Source: Verrucomicrobiota bacterium (GTDB lineage Bacteria; Verrucomicrobiota; Verrucomicrobiia; Limisphaerales; J093). From it: a stretch of 41,210 nucleotides of DNA. The stretch spans positions 1 to 41,210 of the forward strand of contig JAAYVR010000092.1 of the NCBI GenBank assembly GCA_012517065.1, in the 5' to 3' direction. The translations under genes were made by a program, and so were the position numbers. A model generated the notes under the pieces. The model ran no database searches. It saw only the letters and a program-made list of their open reading frames with translations, and was not told the DNA's origin. Shown here one piece after another: positions 32,738 through 41,140 of this stretch. The first letter of the stretch is position 1; each line of letters opens with the position of its first letter.

Positions 32738-34419
32738 TGTTTGCCTTGGGTTATTTTTAGGATTTGGTTGGCTTGGACGTCGTTCAAGACGGTTTTCTGA
32801 CGGTTAGGCCAGACGATTTCGACAAGCTCGGCTTTGGCGGCTTTTCCGAGTCCAAAATTCGGCCTCGGATCGCTGCATGTCAGATAGCCGTTCACGCCTA
32901 TGACTGGCTGGATCATTGTCATGCCGTTGGCCTTGACTGTCACGGTGGCACCGATTGCGATCGCGCCGGTGTCGGCTCGCAATGGCACGACCTTGAGCCA
33001 GTTCAGGCGGTTTCCGCCATCGTTGCGCAGCAGGTGTGGCGGCTCGTTCAACGCGTTTACAAGGATGTCGATGTCACCGTCGTTGTCGAAATCGGCAAAA
33101 GCAGCGCCGCGCCCGACGTGTTTGCTGTCGAAGAAACCTCCTGATTTGCGAGCCATGTCTATGAACCTGTCCTTGCCATTCCAGCGGGCGATTACAGCTT
33201 CTTCGACGTAAAGGTGGTGTGGGTCTCCGTTTGCTATGAAAAGGTCCACATAACCGTCGTTGTCGTAGTCGTTCAGAAGCCCACCCCAACCTGTGTATTG
33301 TCCGCAAAGAAGTGCAACTCCGGACTGAGTTGTTACATCGACGAACACGGCTTTGTTGATTTGCAAAAGGAGGCAACTATAACCCATGTCGGGGACCAGG
33401 AGATCGAGGAGACCGTTGCGATCGAGGTCGGCGACGAACGGGCCCATGCTTGACACGCCTTGGCCGCCTTCGCCGAAGGCTGTGCCTGTTTCGGCGGCCA
33501 TGTCCTTGAATTTGCCGGTGCCGTCGTTGATCCAGAGGTTGTTCGACATGGCATCGTTGGTGACATAGATATCCATATCGCCGTCGCAGTCAATATCGCA
33601 GGCTACTGCGCCCATGCCGCGGCCGGTCGGTTCCCAAAGGCCGACTTCTTTTGTCACGTCAGTGAACGTGCCGTCGCCATTGTTGCGGTAGAGATGATCA
33701 GGCAAGCCGGGGTAGGAAAGCGGCCCTGGGAAATTGTCGGCTTTGTAATAGGCGCCGGTGCGCTGGAACGCGCCCTTGTCGTATTCGAGGTAGTGAACGA
33801 CAAACAGGTCGAGCAATCCGTCGCCGTTGTAGTCGAGCCATGGCGCGGCCAGCGACCAGCCGGGGCTTGTGAGACCGGCTTTCTCGGTCACGTCGGTGAA
33901 CGTGCCGTCGCCGTTGTTGCGGTAGAGAATGCAGCGGCCGTAGTTACAAACGAAAAGGTCGAGGTCACCGTCGTTGTCGTAATCGGCAGCGGAAGCGGCC
34001 ATTCCGTAGCTGTCTTCGTATCCGGCGACGCCGGCTTTGTCGGTGACGTCGGTGAACGTGCCGTTACCGTTGTTGTGGTAGAGTGCGTTTTTGAGTTTGC
34101 CTTTGAGTGATCTGCCGCGGTTGTCATTGACATCCGGGTGCCAGCGGCCGTTGACGAAGTAGATGTCCATGAAACCGTCGTTGTCGTAGTCGAAAACGCA
34201 ACTGCCAGGGCCGGTGGCTTCGACGATGTTGCTCATCTCGAAGTCGCCTAAGCTGTGCTTGAATTTGATGCCTGCGGATTCGGTTATGTCGGTGAACACA
34301 GGCCAGTTGGTGGGTTCGTCACACCTCGGGCTTGAACAAGTCGCGGCCATCGCGATTGTGGCCAGGGTGGTGATCACACGGCGGATTTGGATGTTTGACC
34401 TTGTTGTTGTTTCACGCAT
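32734..34419 (-). CDS. CRTAC1/UnbV-ASPIC family secreted seven-repeat propeller
   Basis: A 561-residue exported protein. Its first hydrophobic stretch (VITTLATIAMAATC) is a probable signal, possibly with a lipobox-like Cys. Seven VCBS/FG-GAP repeats each carry a calcium loop: DYDNDGFMD, DYDNDGDLD, DYNGDGLLD, DIDCDGDMD, DLDRNGLLD, DYDNDGYVD and DFDNDGDID, predicting a seven-bladed propeller. The C-terminal UnbV/ASPIC domain (about 465-561) ends with FGLGKAAKAELVEIVWPNRQ and QILKITQ. No enzymatic residues are evident; proteins of this type are common beside exported cytochromes in this phylum, perhaps as assembly or binding partners. It lies 21 bases downstream of the HzsA-like gene and overlaps the decahaem gene by ATGA. 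Confidence 0.92.
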   Translation of the reverse strand: MRETTTRSNIQIRRVITTLATIAMAATCSSPRCDEPTNWPVFTDITESAGIKFKHSLGDFEMSNIVEATGPGSCVFDYDNDGFMDIYFVNGRWHPDVNDNRGRSLKGKLKNALYHNNGNGTFTDVTDKAGVAGYEDSYGMAASAADYDNDGDLDLFVCNYGRCILYRNNGDGTFTDVTEKAGLTSPGWSLAAPWLDYNGDGLLDLFVVHYLEYDKGAFQRTGAYYKADNFPGPLSYPGLPDHLYRNNGDGTFTDVTKEVGLWEPTGRGMGAVACDIDCDGDMDIYVTNDAMSNNLWINDGTGKFKDMAAETGTAFGEGGQGVSSMGPFVADLDRNGLLDLLVPDMGYSCLLLQINKAVFVDVTTQSGVALLCGQYTGWGGLLNDYDNDGYVDLFIANGDPHHLYVEEAVIARWNGKDRFIDMARKSGGFFDSKHVGRGAAFADFDNDGDIDILVNALNEPPHLLRNDGGNRLNWLKVVPLRADTGAIAIGATVTVKANGMTMIQPVIGVNGYLTCSDPRPNFGLGKAAKAELVEIVWPNRQKTVLNDVQANQILKITQGKQ

Positions 34420-34440
34420 GCGTGGTGCTGTGGTAAGCGG

Positions 34441-36600
34441 TCATTTGTCTTGTGGCACGGCAGGTTTTTCACCATCAGGTCCGCCTGGCATTGCAAAGGC
34501 AGCGCCAAGGTCAATCCACTGGATTATGGTCTGCAATTCCTCAGGGGCGAGGGCGCGTGCTTTTCCCTTGGGCGGCATTTGGGTGACTTTTCTGTCCGGC
34601 CGCTTTTGTCTTTCCGAAGCGTTGTCCCACGGACGGGCAGTGTTCGTGCCGAGCAGTTGCCACACAAGCCAGCTCGTGCGGGCTCGCCCTTGGTCGATGT
34701 ACTTGCCCCTCTTGAGCAACGGGAGAGACTGCTGGTCCGCAGCCTGATTATCTTCAGGGGCCGTCAGGGCAGAGTACGCGCGTTCGAGGTCGGCTTCGGA
34801 AGGTCGTTCGCTCGAAAGCGGGAGAAACAGGGGATTGTTGCGGTTTCCGTGGCAATCGGCGGAGCTGCAGTAATTCATGAAGATTCTGGCTGCGTCGGTG
34901 CGAAAGACAACCGCTCGTCGTTTCTCGGGCGGAAGGGTCAACTCGTTTGAGGGGCGCCTTAGAGCCAGAACATACTCGTTCTCGGGGACAAGTTCTGGGT
35001 CTTCATGGCATCCGATGCAACCGCGTGTTTCCTTGGGCTGGACCCACATCCAACCGCTTGTTGCCAGGGCGAGCCCGTGTTGATCGAGTGTCTGCAGGAT
35101 GATCGGTGTGTTGGCAGGCACCTCGACGTTGAACGATCCGTCGGCCTCAACAGGGGCCTCGCCGATGAGGCGGCGTGGGACCGGAAGTATGCCTTTGTGC
35201 AACGAACGGGAGTCAGACGTGCTTGCCGCTTGAAGAACGCCCTCGATAAACCTCACCCGTTTGATCGAGCCCGGCGTCAGGTGTGGTTGCATCATGTCGT
35301 TTGCAATGTACGAGTTCATCCCATAGAACACGCCGGTTTTTGCCTTTGTATCGACGACGGTAGAGTGGCCGTCGGGGCTCTTGCGCGGTCTGAGTGGGTG
35401 GGCTTGGAGGTCGTCATGGTCCGGGCTGTCAAAGACTCGCCTGCAACTCAATTTATCCGCATCAAAGGCGAAAACGCCTGCGGTGTCTTTGCCGTCTGTG
35501 CTGCGCCTCGATACCAGCAGCACGTTGTCGTGCAGAGGGTATGGATACAGATAGACTTGGGCCGGGTCGTCCGTGAGCTTGCGATAGGTGTAATGGGGGC
35601 GTGATTCGTGGACACAAGCCAGTTGACCTGCCGTGCCCCGGGCCTGCGTGTCAGATTCAACGAAAACCACAAGGCCTTTTGGTGTGGCGCACGGCATGTC
35701 TTTGAACCGCCGGCCGTGTTCTCCGGCGTAAAGCTCAACGTCGGCTCCCTCGATGTGAATGGCAAACAGGCGCACACCATAAACTTCGCCCGGCTCAGTG
35801 GGATGCTGTTCAGCGGCATAGATCAGCCGTCCGTCCCACATTTGAAACGGGCTGAAGTTACTGTTTGGGTTGTAAGTCAGCCGGCGCATTTCCGTACCGT
35901 CCAATTTGATGTTATAGAGACTCGATGAGGCTGGCAGGCCAAGCTCGGTAAGTGTGTTCTCGCGAGCAACATACGCGATGGTGAACCATGGCTGCGGCGA
36001 ATCCAAAGTGAACAGGGTTGAAAGGTAGATGGGATTTCGTGCTTCCTGCCCTTCAGGTGTTATGGGCCGGAGACCTGTGCCATCCACTCCGATCTCATAA
36101 ACCCGCCAGTGCGAATTCACATCCTTCTTCCCCGCGAACAACACCCGTGTGCCGTCAAGCGAAACACCCGGGTCGCAAGCCGAGTGAAACCCCTCGGAGA
36201 GCACACGCGTTTGTCCGTCGGGTGACACAATCACCACGCGCGCTCCGAGAAACGAAGGCTGCAATCCGAACGGTCGATCCAATGCCGCCGTGAGCGGTTC
36301 TTGGCTGTTTGCCCCGTTTGTGGGCGAAACCGGCACTTGCGTCAAGACAAGGGCCGGGATATCGGCGGCGGTAGGTTCAGCCCCGGTTTGAAAGGCGATG
36401 CTGGCGGGTGCAATAATCATGGCCGAAACCAGCGCCGCAGTCGCCAAGACAATCTTACCGGCAAACGAGAATCCAACGCGTCGCGAGCGCACAGAGAAAC
36501 CGGAATATTTCTCGCCGCTGTTGTGCGGGGATTTCTGGCTCGGCGGTTTGTTCCAGTCACCGGGTTTTGTGGCTGGCATGGGTTGGTTCGGGTCTGACAT
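34441..36600 (-). CDS. HzsA-like (hydrazine synthase alpha-related) haem protein
   Basis: A 719-residue protein. A membrane-anchoring or signal helix lies at about 43-68. Residues about 105-420 have propeller-like repeats (SLDGTRVLFAGKKD, YNIKLDGTEMRRLTYNP, WDGRLIYAAEQHP), followed by a middle domain of HZS-alpha type with the haem site CIGCH (528-532). The C-terminal domain has CSSADCHG (578-584), a C-x4-CH site, and a QMPPKGKARALAPEELQ block whose Met675 can be the second haem ligand. Layout matches HZS-alpha (propeller, haem alpha-I, haem alpha-II). The residue four after His532 is Glu, not the Tyr I recall as haem ligand in anammox enzymes, so identical chemistry should not be assumed. 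ATG 36600 follows the RidA gene by 14 bases. Confidence 0.88.
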   Translation of the reverse strand: MSDPNQPMPATKPGDWNKPPSQKSPHNSGEKYSGFSVRSRRVGFSFAGKIVLATAALVSAMIIAPASIAFQTGAEPTAADIPALVLTQVPVSPTNGANSQEPLTAALDRPFGLQPSFLGARVVIVSPDGQTRVLSEGFHSACDPGVSLDGTRVLFAGKKDVNSHWRVYEIGVDGTGLRPITPEGQEARNPIYLSTLFTLDSPQPWFTIAYVARENTLTELGLPASSSLYNIKLDGTEMRRLTYNPNSNFSPFQMWDGRLIYAAEQHPTEPGEVYGVRLFAIHIEGADVELYAGEHGRRFKDMPCATPKGLVVFVESDTQARGTAGQLACVHESRPHYTYRKLTDDPAQVYLYPYPLHDNVLLVSRRSTDGKDTAGVFAFDADKLSCRRVFDSPDHDDLQAHPLRPRKSPDGHSTVVDTKAKTGVFYGMNSYIANDMMQPHLTPGSIKRVRFIEGVLQAASTSDSRSLHKGILPVPRRLIGEAPVEADGSFNVEVPANTPIILQTLDQHGLALATSGWMWVQPKETRGCIGCHEDPELVPENEYVLALRRPSNELTLPPEKRRAVVFRTDAARIFMNYCSSADCHGNRNNPLFLPLSSERPSEADLERAYSALTAPEDNQAADQQSLPLLKRGKYIDQGRARTSWLVWQLLGTNTARPWDNASERQKRPDRKVTQMPPKGKARALAPEELQTIIQWIDLGAAFAMPGGPDGEKPAVPQDK

Positions 36601-36614
36601 GCGATTGTGGATGA

Positions 36615-37241
36615 TCAGTTTCCTTCGCGGTAGATCACGGCCTGAGCTTCGATCTCGACCAACAGGTCGTCCCGGCAAATGCGCGCCTGAACGCCTGTGC
36701 TCGCAGGGTAAGGGTCCAACCCGAGCGCATTGTAAAACTCGGTGCGCACATTGTTGAACTCCGCATAATCCCTTTCAATGTCCCGCAAATAGCACGCCGT
36801 TCGAATCACATCATGCCAACTCGCCCCTTCGCTCGCAAGCAATCTGGTGATGTTTCGAAACGCGCGCCAGCACTGAGCCCGAAAATCGCAAGGGTACAGT
36901 GTCTCCCCCTTGGCTCCCACACTGGCGGTCCCGCTTATGATGAGAAGGGTTATCCCATGAGGAAAATCAAGGCGAAGCCCGCGACTAAAAGCGCTTCCGT
37001 AAGCGCTCGCTTCATTGAGAACTTCAGGCGCACAAATGGCTCGCTTCTTGATCAGCGAGCCGTTCGGACGCGATCCCGACAAAATGGACGGAGGAGCAGG
37101 TCTATCCCCCGGCAGCCCAAGAGCCATGCGCTCTGTTCTCTCGGCTTCGGAGTAAGCAGACCGTTGAGACTGCTTATGCGACAGACGCTTCTGATTGACG
37201 CGACGGTGGTGCGGGATTTTTGATACTCTTTTGATTGTCAT
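36615..37241 (-). CDS. RidA/YjgF family protein with N-terminal extension
   Basis: A 208-residue protein if started at ATG 37241. The RidA-type domain occupies about residues 77-208: ASAYGSAFSRGLRL, LLIISGTASVGAKGET, FRAQCWRAFRNITRLLASEGAS, DVIRTACYLRDIERDYAEFN and STGVQARICRDDLLVEIEAQAVI, including the conserved Arg and Glu of the active cleft. RidA proteins hydrolyse reactive enamine/imine intermediates in the cytoplasm as trimers. The first ~76 residues are basic with no recognised domain and may not be translated. No signal peptide is seen, so it is the only likely cytoplasmic member of the operon, of which it would be the first gene. Confidence 0.82.
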   Translation of the reverse strand: MTIKRVSKIPHHRRVNQKRLSHKQSQRSAYSEAERTERMALGLPGDRPAPPSILSGSRPNGSLIKKRAICAPEVLNEASAYGSAFSRGLRLDFPHGITLLIISGTASVGAKGETLYPCDFRAQCWRAFRNITRLLASEGASWHDVIRTACYLRDIERDYAEFNNVRTEFYNALGLDPYPASTGVQARICRDDLLVEIEAQAVIYREGN

Positions 37242-37632
37242 GCTTGGTGTGTTGGCTATTGGCGTGCCAAAAACCGCTGTTGGGGAATGGCTCGGCGGAT
37301 CTGAAGGGCTGAACCTGAAGCCTCGTTGGAGATTCCAACAAGTCTCGAAACAACAATGACTTGCATCAACGCAACCGCCAATACCATCGGCGGGGCCGAT
37401 TGGCCATGTGTTCGTCGCACAACGCCGGCGATCAGCGCATCGGCGAGCAGTTGCATTATGCTACGGTGGGACGATGATACCGTTGCAAAACGGCAATTCC
37501 GAACATTAACAAACTGTAATGCGGGCATGAGGCCAAAGTTAACAATTCGGGTGTCTGTTCTATGTGGAAAGGCGAATCAGGTATCGCCGGACCAAGAAGA
37601 GAAACAAAAATGACAAAATGTGGAACAAAGTT
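37242..37632. promoter_or_regulatory. Divergent intergenic region, probable promoter of the redox operon
   Basis: About 390 bases separate the first gene of the minus-strand operon from the plus-strand secreted-protein gene, so both promoters should lie here. A perfect dyad GTTGGA-GAT-TCCAAC sits at 37325-37339, 84 bases before the RidA start, and could be an operator or part of a leader hairpin. I cannot fix -35/-10 elements. Small open frames on either strand show no coding features. Confidence 0.4.
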
Positions 37633-37965
37633 ATGAAACGAAGAACAATCGCATGGTTGGTGGCTGTTGGTCTGTTGGTGGGTGGTTCAACTGCGCTTTT
37701 GGCGCAAGGCGGTCCCGGCCCGCACGGGCGCGGATACGGTGGCCCACCGAAGTCTAAACAGGAACGATACGATCGTTGGGCAAACTGCCCGTGGGCAAAA
37801 GACTCCCGCGGAGCCGGCCTGAAAGGGCAAGCCCGCGGTCAACGCGGCCCCGGAGACGCCAAAGGGAAAGCGTACCGACGCGGGTTGCGCGATGGAACCG
37901 GCCCGCGAGCTCAGGGCGGAAACTGCCCTTACGCGCGCCAAACACCTGCAGACAAGCAGCAGTGA
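37633..37965 (+). CDS. Small secreted basic Gly/Arg-rich protein
   Basis: A 110-residue protein with a clear signal peptide (MKRRTIAWLVAVGLLVGG, cleavage after LLAQ) and a mature part of about 85 residues rich in Gly, Arg, Pro and Lys. Two related motifs, NCPWAK and NCPYAR, bracket the basic region, giving two cysteines in similar settings. I do not recognise a family; binding to a polymer, metal or nucleic acid is possible but unsupported. ATG 37633 begins the signal; ATG 37618 (adding five residues) is possible. A strong terminator follows at 38003. Confidence 0.65.
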   Translation: MKRRTIAWLVAVGLLVGGSTALLAQGGPGPHGRGYGGPPKSKQERYDRWANCPWAKDSRGAGLKGQARGQRGPGDAKGKAYRRGLRDGTGPRAQGGNCPYARQTPADKQQ

Positions 37966-38002
37966 TGGATATAGCCCGTTGTTAATCTGAGCAGATGCAA
38001 CG

Positions 38003-38038
38003 TTCGGGTGGCTTTACTGAAGCCACCCGAATTGTTTT
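38003..38038 (+). terminator. Rho-independent terminator
   Basis: A perfect 12-base stem, TTCGGGTGGCTT at 38003-38014 and AAGCCACCCGAA at 38020-38031, with a 5-base loop, is followed by TTGTTTT. It ends the transcript of the small secreted protein and separates it from glnS. Confidence 0.88.
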
Positions 38039-38123
38039 CAACCTCGGTTCGCAGCGGAGTGCGTCGAATTCGCTCCACTTCTGCGCGCCTGTCTGATTGA
38101 CTGGTGGCGGAGTTGCTTGAGCG

Positions 38124-39989
38124 ATGGATAACCTGAACAAAATGACAGCCAACGCGGCGAATGCGCCCGAAGAACGGCCGGTGGACTTTGTGCGCGAAAT
38201 CGTTGCAGCAGATATCGCCGCCGGTAGGTACAAAAAGATCACAACCCGATTCCCTCCCGAGCCAAACGGGTATCTGCACATCGGCCACGCCAAATCGATA
38301 TGCTTGAACTTCGGCATCGCCCGCGAGTTCCAAGGCGTTTGCAACCTGCGGATGGACGACACGAATCCAACCAAGGAAGACGTTGAATACGTGGAATCGA
38401 TCATTCGGGATGTGCGATGGCTGGTTGCGGGGTGGGCCGATGACCGGCTTGGTTTGAAGAGGGTTGGGCAAACTCCCGCATCCGTCCAAAGCAACGGACG
38501 TCCCGATTTTTACATCGAGCCGGTCGTTGGTTGCTGGCCTGCTGATGCGTCTGTCGAGCCGTTCTACGCATCGGATTATTTCGATCAGCTCTATTACTAC
38601 GCCGTCGAATTGATCAAGAAAGGTAAAGCGTACGTGTGCGATCTGAGTCCGGAGGAAACGGAAGCTTACCGGGGCGCACCAGACCGTCCGGGTCGGGAGA
38701 GCCCTTACAGGAACAGGTCTGTGGCTGAAAACTTGGACTTGTTTGAGAGGATGAAAGCGGGTGAGTTCCCCGACGGCGCAAGGACGTTGCGTGCCAAGAT
38801 CGACATGAGCTCTCCGAACATCTGGATGCGTGACCCGGTCTTGTACCGGATCAGGCATGCCGAGCACCATCACACGGGCAACAAATGGTGCATCTACCCG
38901 ATGTACGATTTCGCTCACTGCCTGAGCGATTATCTCGAGGGAATCACACACTCGATTTGCACGCTCGAATTCGAGGTGCATCGGCCATTGTACGACTGGA
39001 TTCTAGAATCGCTTGAACTGCCACGGCCGCTGCCGCACCAGTACGAATTCGCGCGCCTGAACCTGGCCTATACAATCATGAGCAAACGCAAGCTCCTCCA
39101 ATTGGTGCAGGAGGAGCGTGTGAGCGGCTGGGACGATCCGCGCATGCCGACTTTGGCTGGCTTGCGGCGGCGCGGCGTCACGCCGGAGGCAATCCGCAGA
39201 TTTTGCTACCGCATCGGGGTTACCAAGTATGATGGCCTGACGGACATGGCGTTGTTCGAACACAGCGTGCGCGAAGACCTGAACCAGCGAGCGCTGCGGC
39301 GATTGGCCGTGTTGCGGCCCCTGCGCATGGTGATCACCAATTATCCCGAGGGCAAAGTCGAGGAAGTGCAGGCAGTCAACAATCCTGAAGACCCGTCAGC
39401 AGGCGCAAGGCCCGTGCCGTTCAGCCGTGTCTTGTGGATCGAGCAGGATGATTTCATGGAGAACCCGCCGGCAAACTATTACCGGTTGCGGCCCGGCGGC
39501 GAGGTCAGACTCAAGTACGCCTACATTGTCCGCTGCGACGAGGTCGTGAAAGACGCTGAAGGGCGAGTGGTCGAGCTGCGGTGTACTGCTGATCTGGATT
39601 CAAAGAGCGGTGGTCCCACTGCCAATCGAAAAGTCAAAGGCACAATTCACTGGGTGAGTGCGTCCCACGCAGTTCAGGCCGAGGTCAGGCTCTATGACAG
39701 GCTTTTCAGTGTACCCGAGCCTGATCTGGTGGGCGGCAAGCTGACCGATCACCTGAACCCGCGTTCGTTGGAAATCGTCAGCGCAATGCTTGAGCCTTCG
39801 CTCCGCGATGCCAAACCTGATGAGCGTTACCAGTTCGAGCGCCTGGGCTATTTCTGTGTTGACGTGCCGGATCCGATCGCCAGCGCAAACCAAACTCACC
39901 CGCCAGGCCGATTGGTGTTCAACCGGACAATAACACTCAGGGACTCATGGGCGAAAGAGTCTCGCAAACCGCCGGCACAGGGACGGTGA
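38124..39989 (+). CDS. glnS: Glutaminyl-tRNA synthetase
   Basis: A 621-residue class I synthetase charging tRNA-Gln. The HIGH motif is at residues 52-55 ([13 protein letters not shown]) and the KMSKS equivalent is MSKRK at 319-323. Both catalytic blocks and the anticodon-binding beta barrels are intact. It is about 65 residues longer than the E. coli enzyme (554); part of this comes from an insertion around residues 103-145 between DVRWL and YFDQLYYYA, where E. coli has only a short linker. ATG 38124 leaves an N-terminal extension of about 20 residues. A CPBP protease gene begins 6 bases after the stop. Confidence 0.96.
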   Translation: MDNLNKMTANAANAPEERPVDFVREIVAADIAAGRYKKITTRFPPEPNGYLHIGHAKSICLNFGIAREFQGVCNLRMDDTNPTKEDVEYVESIIRDVRWLVAGWADDRLGLKRVGQTPASVQSNGRPDFYIEPVVGCWPADASVEPFYASDYFDQLYYYAVELIKKGKAYVCDLSPEETEAYRGAPDRPGRESPYRNRSVAENLDLFERMKAGEFPDGARTLRAKIDMSSPNIWMRDPVLYRIRHAEHHHTGNKWCIYPMYDFAHCLSDYLEGITHSICTLEFEVHRPLYDWILESLELPRPLPHQYEFARLNLAYTIMSKRKLLQLVQEERVSGWDDPRMPTLAGLRRRGVTPEAIRRFCYRIGVTKYDGLTDMALFEHSVREDLNQRALRRLAVLRPLRMVITNYPEGKVEEVQAVNNPEDPSAGARPVPFSRVLWIEQDDFMENPPANYYRLRPGGEVRLKYAYIVRCDEVVKDAEGRVVELRCTADLDSKSGGPTANRKVKGTIHWVSASHAVQAEVRLYDRLFSVPEPDLVGGKLTDHLNPRSLEIVSAMLEPSLRDAKPDERYQFERLGYFCVDVPDPIASANQTHPPGRLVFNRTITLRDSWAKESRKPPAQGR

Positions 39990-39995
39990 CGACGC

Positions 39996-40889
39996 TTGGC
40001 GCAACGATTCGTGGACAACAGCGCTCTTACCAACAGGACGTTCCCCAGTTTTGGCCAGGCCGCACTTCTTGTCCTGGCCGTAATTGGAATACAAATGTCA
40101 TACGGCATCGGTTTCGGGATGGTTTACGCCGCCCTCAGAATTGCCGGAATAGACATTGGAACATCATTGGTTGCCCAACCGCTTTTCCTCGCGCTGACAA
40201 ACACCGTCGGGTTCGGTCTTCCGCTGGTTTTTGGTGTGCTGTACCAGAAGGCGCGGTTCTCGCAAGTGCTGCCGTTGAGAAGGCCACGGCCTCCATTGCT
40301 CGTCTTGGCGATCGCGGTCACCATCATGGGCGCAGTTGTGTTGAGTTCTGAGGTGGACAATCTCACGAGGATGTTCTTCCCGCCGCCTGACTGGGTTGTC
40401 AACATGTTCGGGCGAATCGGCGACACTAGAGCGTACCCGATCCAATCAGGTTTCCTGCTTGTGGTTGTGGCGCCGGTGACAGAAGAGCTTTTCTTCCGTG
40501 GATTGATTCTCCGTGGGCTGTTGAGTCGGTATTCGAGTAGCTGTGCGGTGCTTTTGACGGCGCTGCTTTTCACTGTAATTCACCTGAACCCGTGGCAGTT
40601 CTTCTCTGCCATGCTGCTCGGAACACTGCTGGGGTGGTGGTTTGTGCGGACGAAGAATTTGACGGTTTGCCTCGTTGGCCATGCGTTTGCCAACGGTCTG
40701 GTATTTGTCCAACCGTTCATTCCATTCGAGGTTCAGGGGTTCAACACCGATCCGGCGTCGTCAACGCCGGGCCAGTTCCAGCCGCTTTGGTTCGATGCGA
40801 TCGGTCTTCTGCTGTTTTTGGGCGGATTGCTGATATTCCAGCTTGCTTGCCGTCGCAACACAAAGACCGACACATTGGTCTTAACTTAG
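39996..40889 (+). CDS. CPBP family intramembrane glutamic endopeptidase
   Basis: A 297-residue membrane protein with about eight hydrophobic segments. The Abi/CPBP (CaaX protease-like) motifs are present: the paired glutamates and arginine in APVTEELFFRGLILRG, then FTVIHLNPWQF and LVGHAFANG with the conserved histidines. These residues form the active site of Rce1-type proteases within the membrane. The natural substrate is unknown. The start is TTG 39996, 6 bases after glnS with GGTGA upstream; no ATG precedes the first membrane segment. Coupling to glnS is positional only. Confidence 0.88.
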   Translation: MAQRFVDNSALTNRTFPSFGQAALLVLAVIGIQMSYGIGFGMVYAALRIAGIDIGTSLVAQPLFLALTNTVGFGLPLVFGVLYQKARFSQVLPLRRPRPPLLVLAIAVTIMGAVVLSSEVDNLTRMFFPPPDWVVNMFGRIGDTRAYPIQSGFLLVVVAPVTEELFFRGLILRGLLSRYSSSCAVLLTALLFTVIHLNPWQFFSAMLLGTLLGWWFVRTKNLTVCLVGHAFANGLVFVQPFIPFEVQGFNTDPASSTPGQFQPLWFDAIGLLLFLGGLLIFQLACRRNTKTDTLVLT

Positions 40890-41019
40890 CCTGCATGGTC
40901 CCCAGCCCGGCGTAGCCGGAACCAAAGTTGCCTGACCGGAATCTTAGTTTGCCTATAATACTGGTGGAAAACCGGAGAACGGGGGCGCCGGGAAATAGAG
41001 GGACAGACACGAATGGCGC
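40890..41019. repeat. Right-edge repeat modules
   Basis: About 40892-40941 resembles the reverse complement of about 382-431. GGGACAGACAC is at 41000-41010, preceded by AAATAGAG, followed by the inverted copy of the left-edge repeat. Confidence 0.65.
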
Positions 41020-41140
41020 TTAGATAAGACCTAAAACTCTCTTGGCCAGCCGTTTGCGACGAGGGGCGTCGGGCAAGGTTCGAAACAGTATTTGCCGGGA
41101 TACTCTCTCCATTTCGGCAACGATCTTCCAAATTGTGCGG
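41010..41140 (-). repeat. Right copy of the 131-base inverted repeat
   Basis: Reverse complement of 1-131 with about two substitutions. Beyond 41140 the left copy is outside the window, so the real length of the repeat is unknown. Confidence 0.85.

Noticed and set aside
33460-34110. 216-residue plus-strand frame rich in Val and Gly
   Set aside because: Antisense to the repeated calcium loops of the UnbV protein; its periodic sequence is a by-product of these repeats.
34441-36600. Calling this a hydrazine synthase and the organism anammox
   Set aside because: HzsA-like proteins occur outside anammox bacteria, the distal residue differs, and no hydrazine dehydrogenase or other anammox gene is present.
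37256-37528. 90-residue minus-strand frame upstream of the RidA gene
   Set aside because: It fills the expected promoter region and has no domain or clear start signal.
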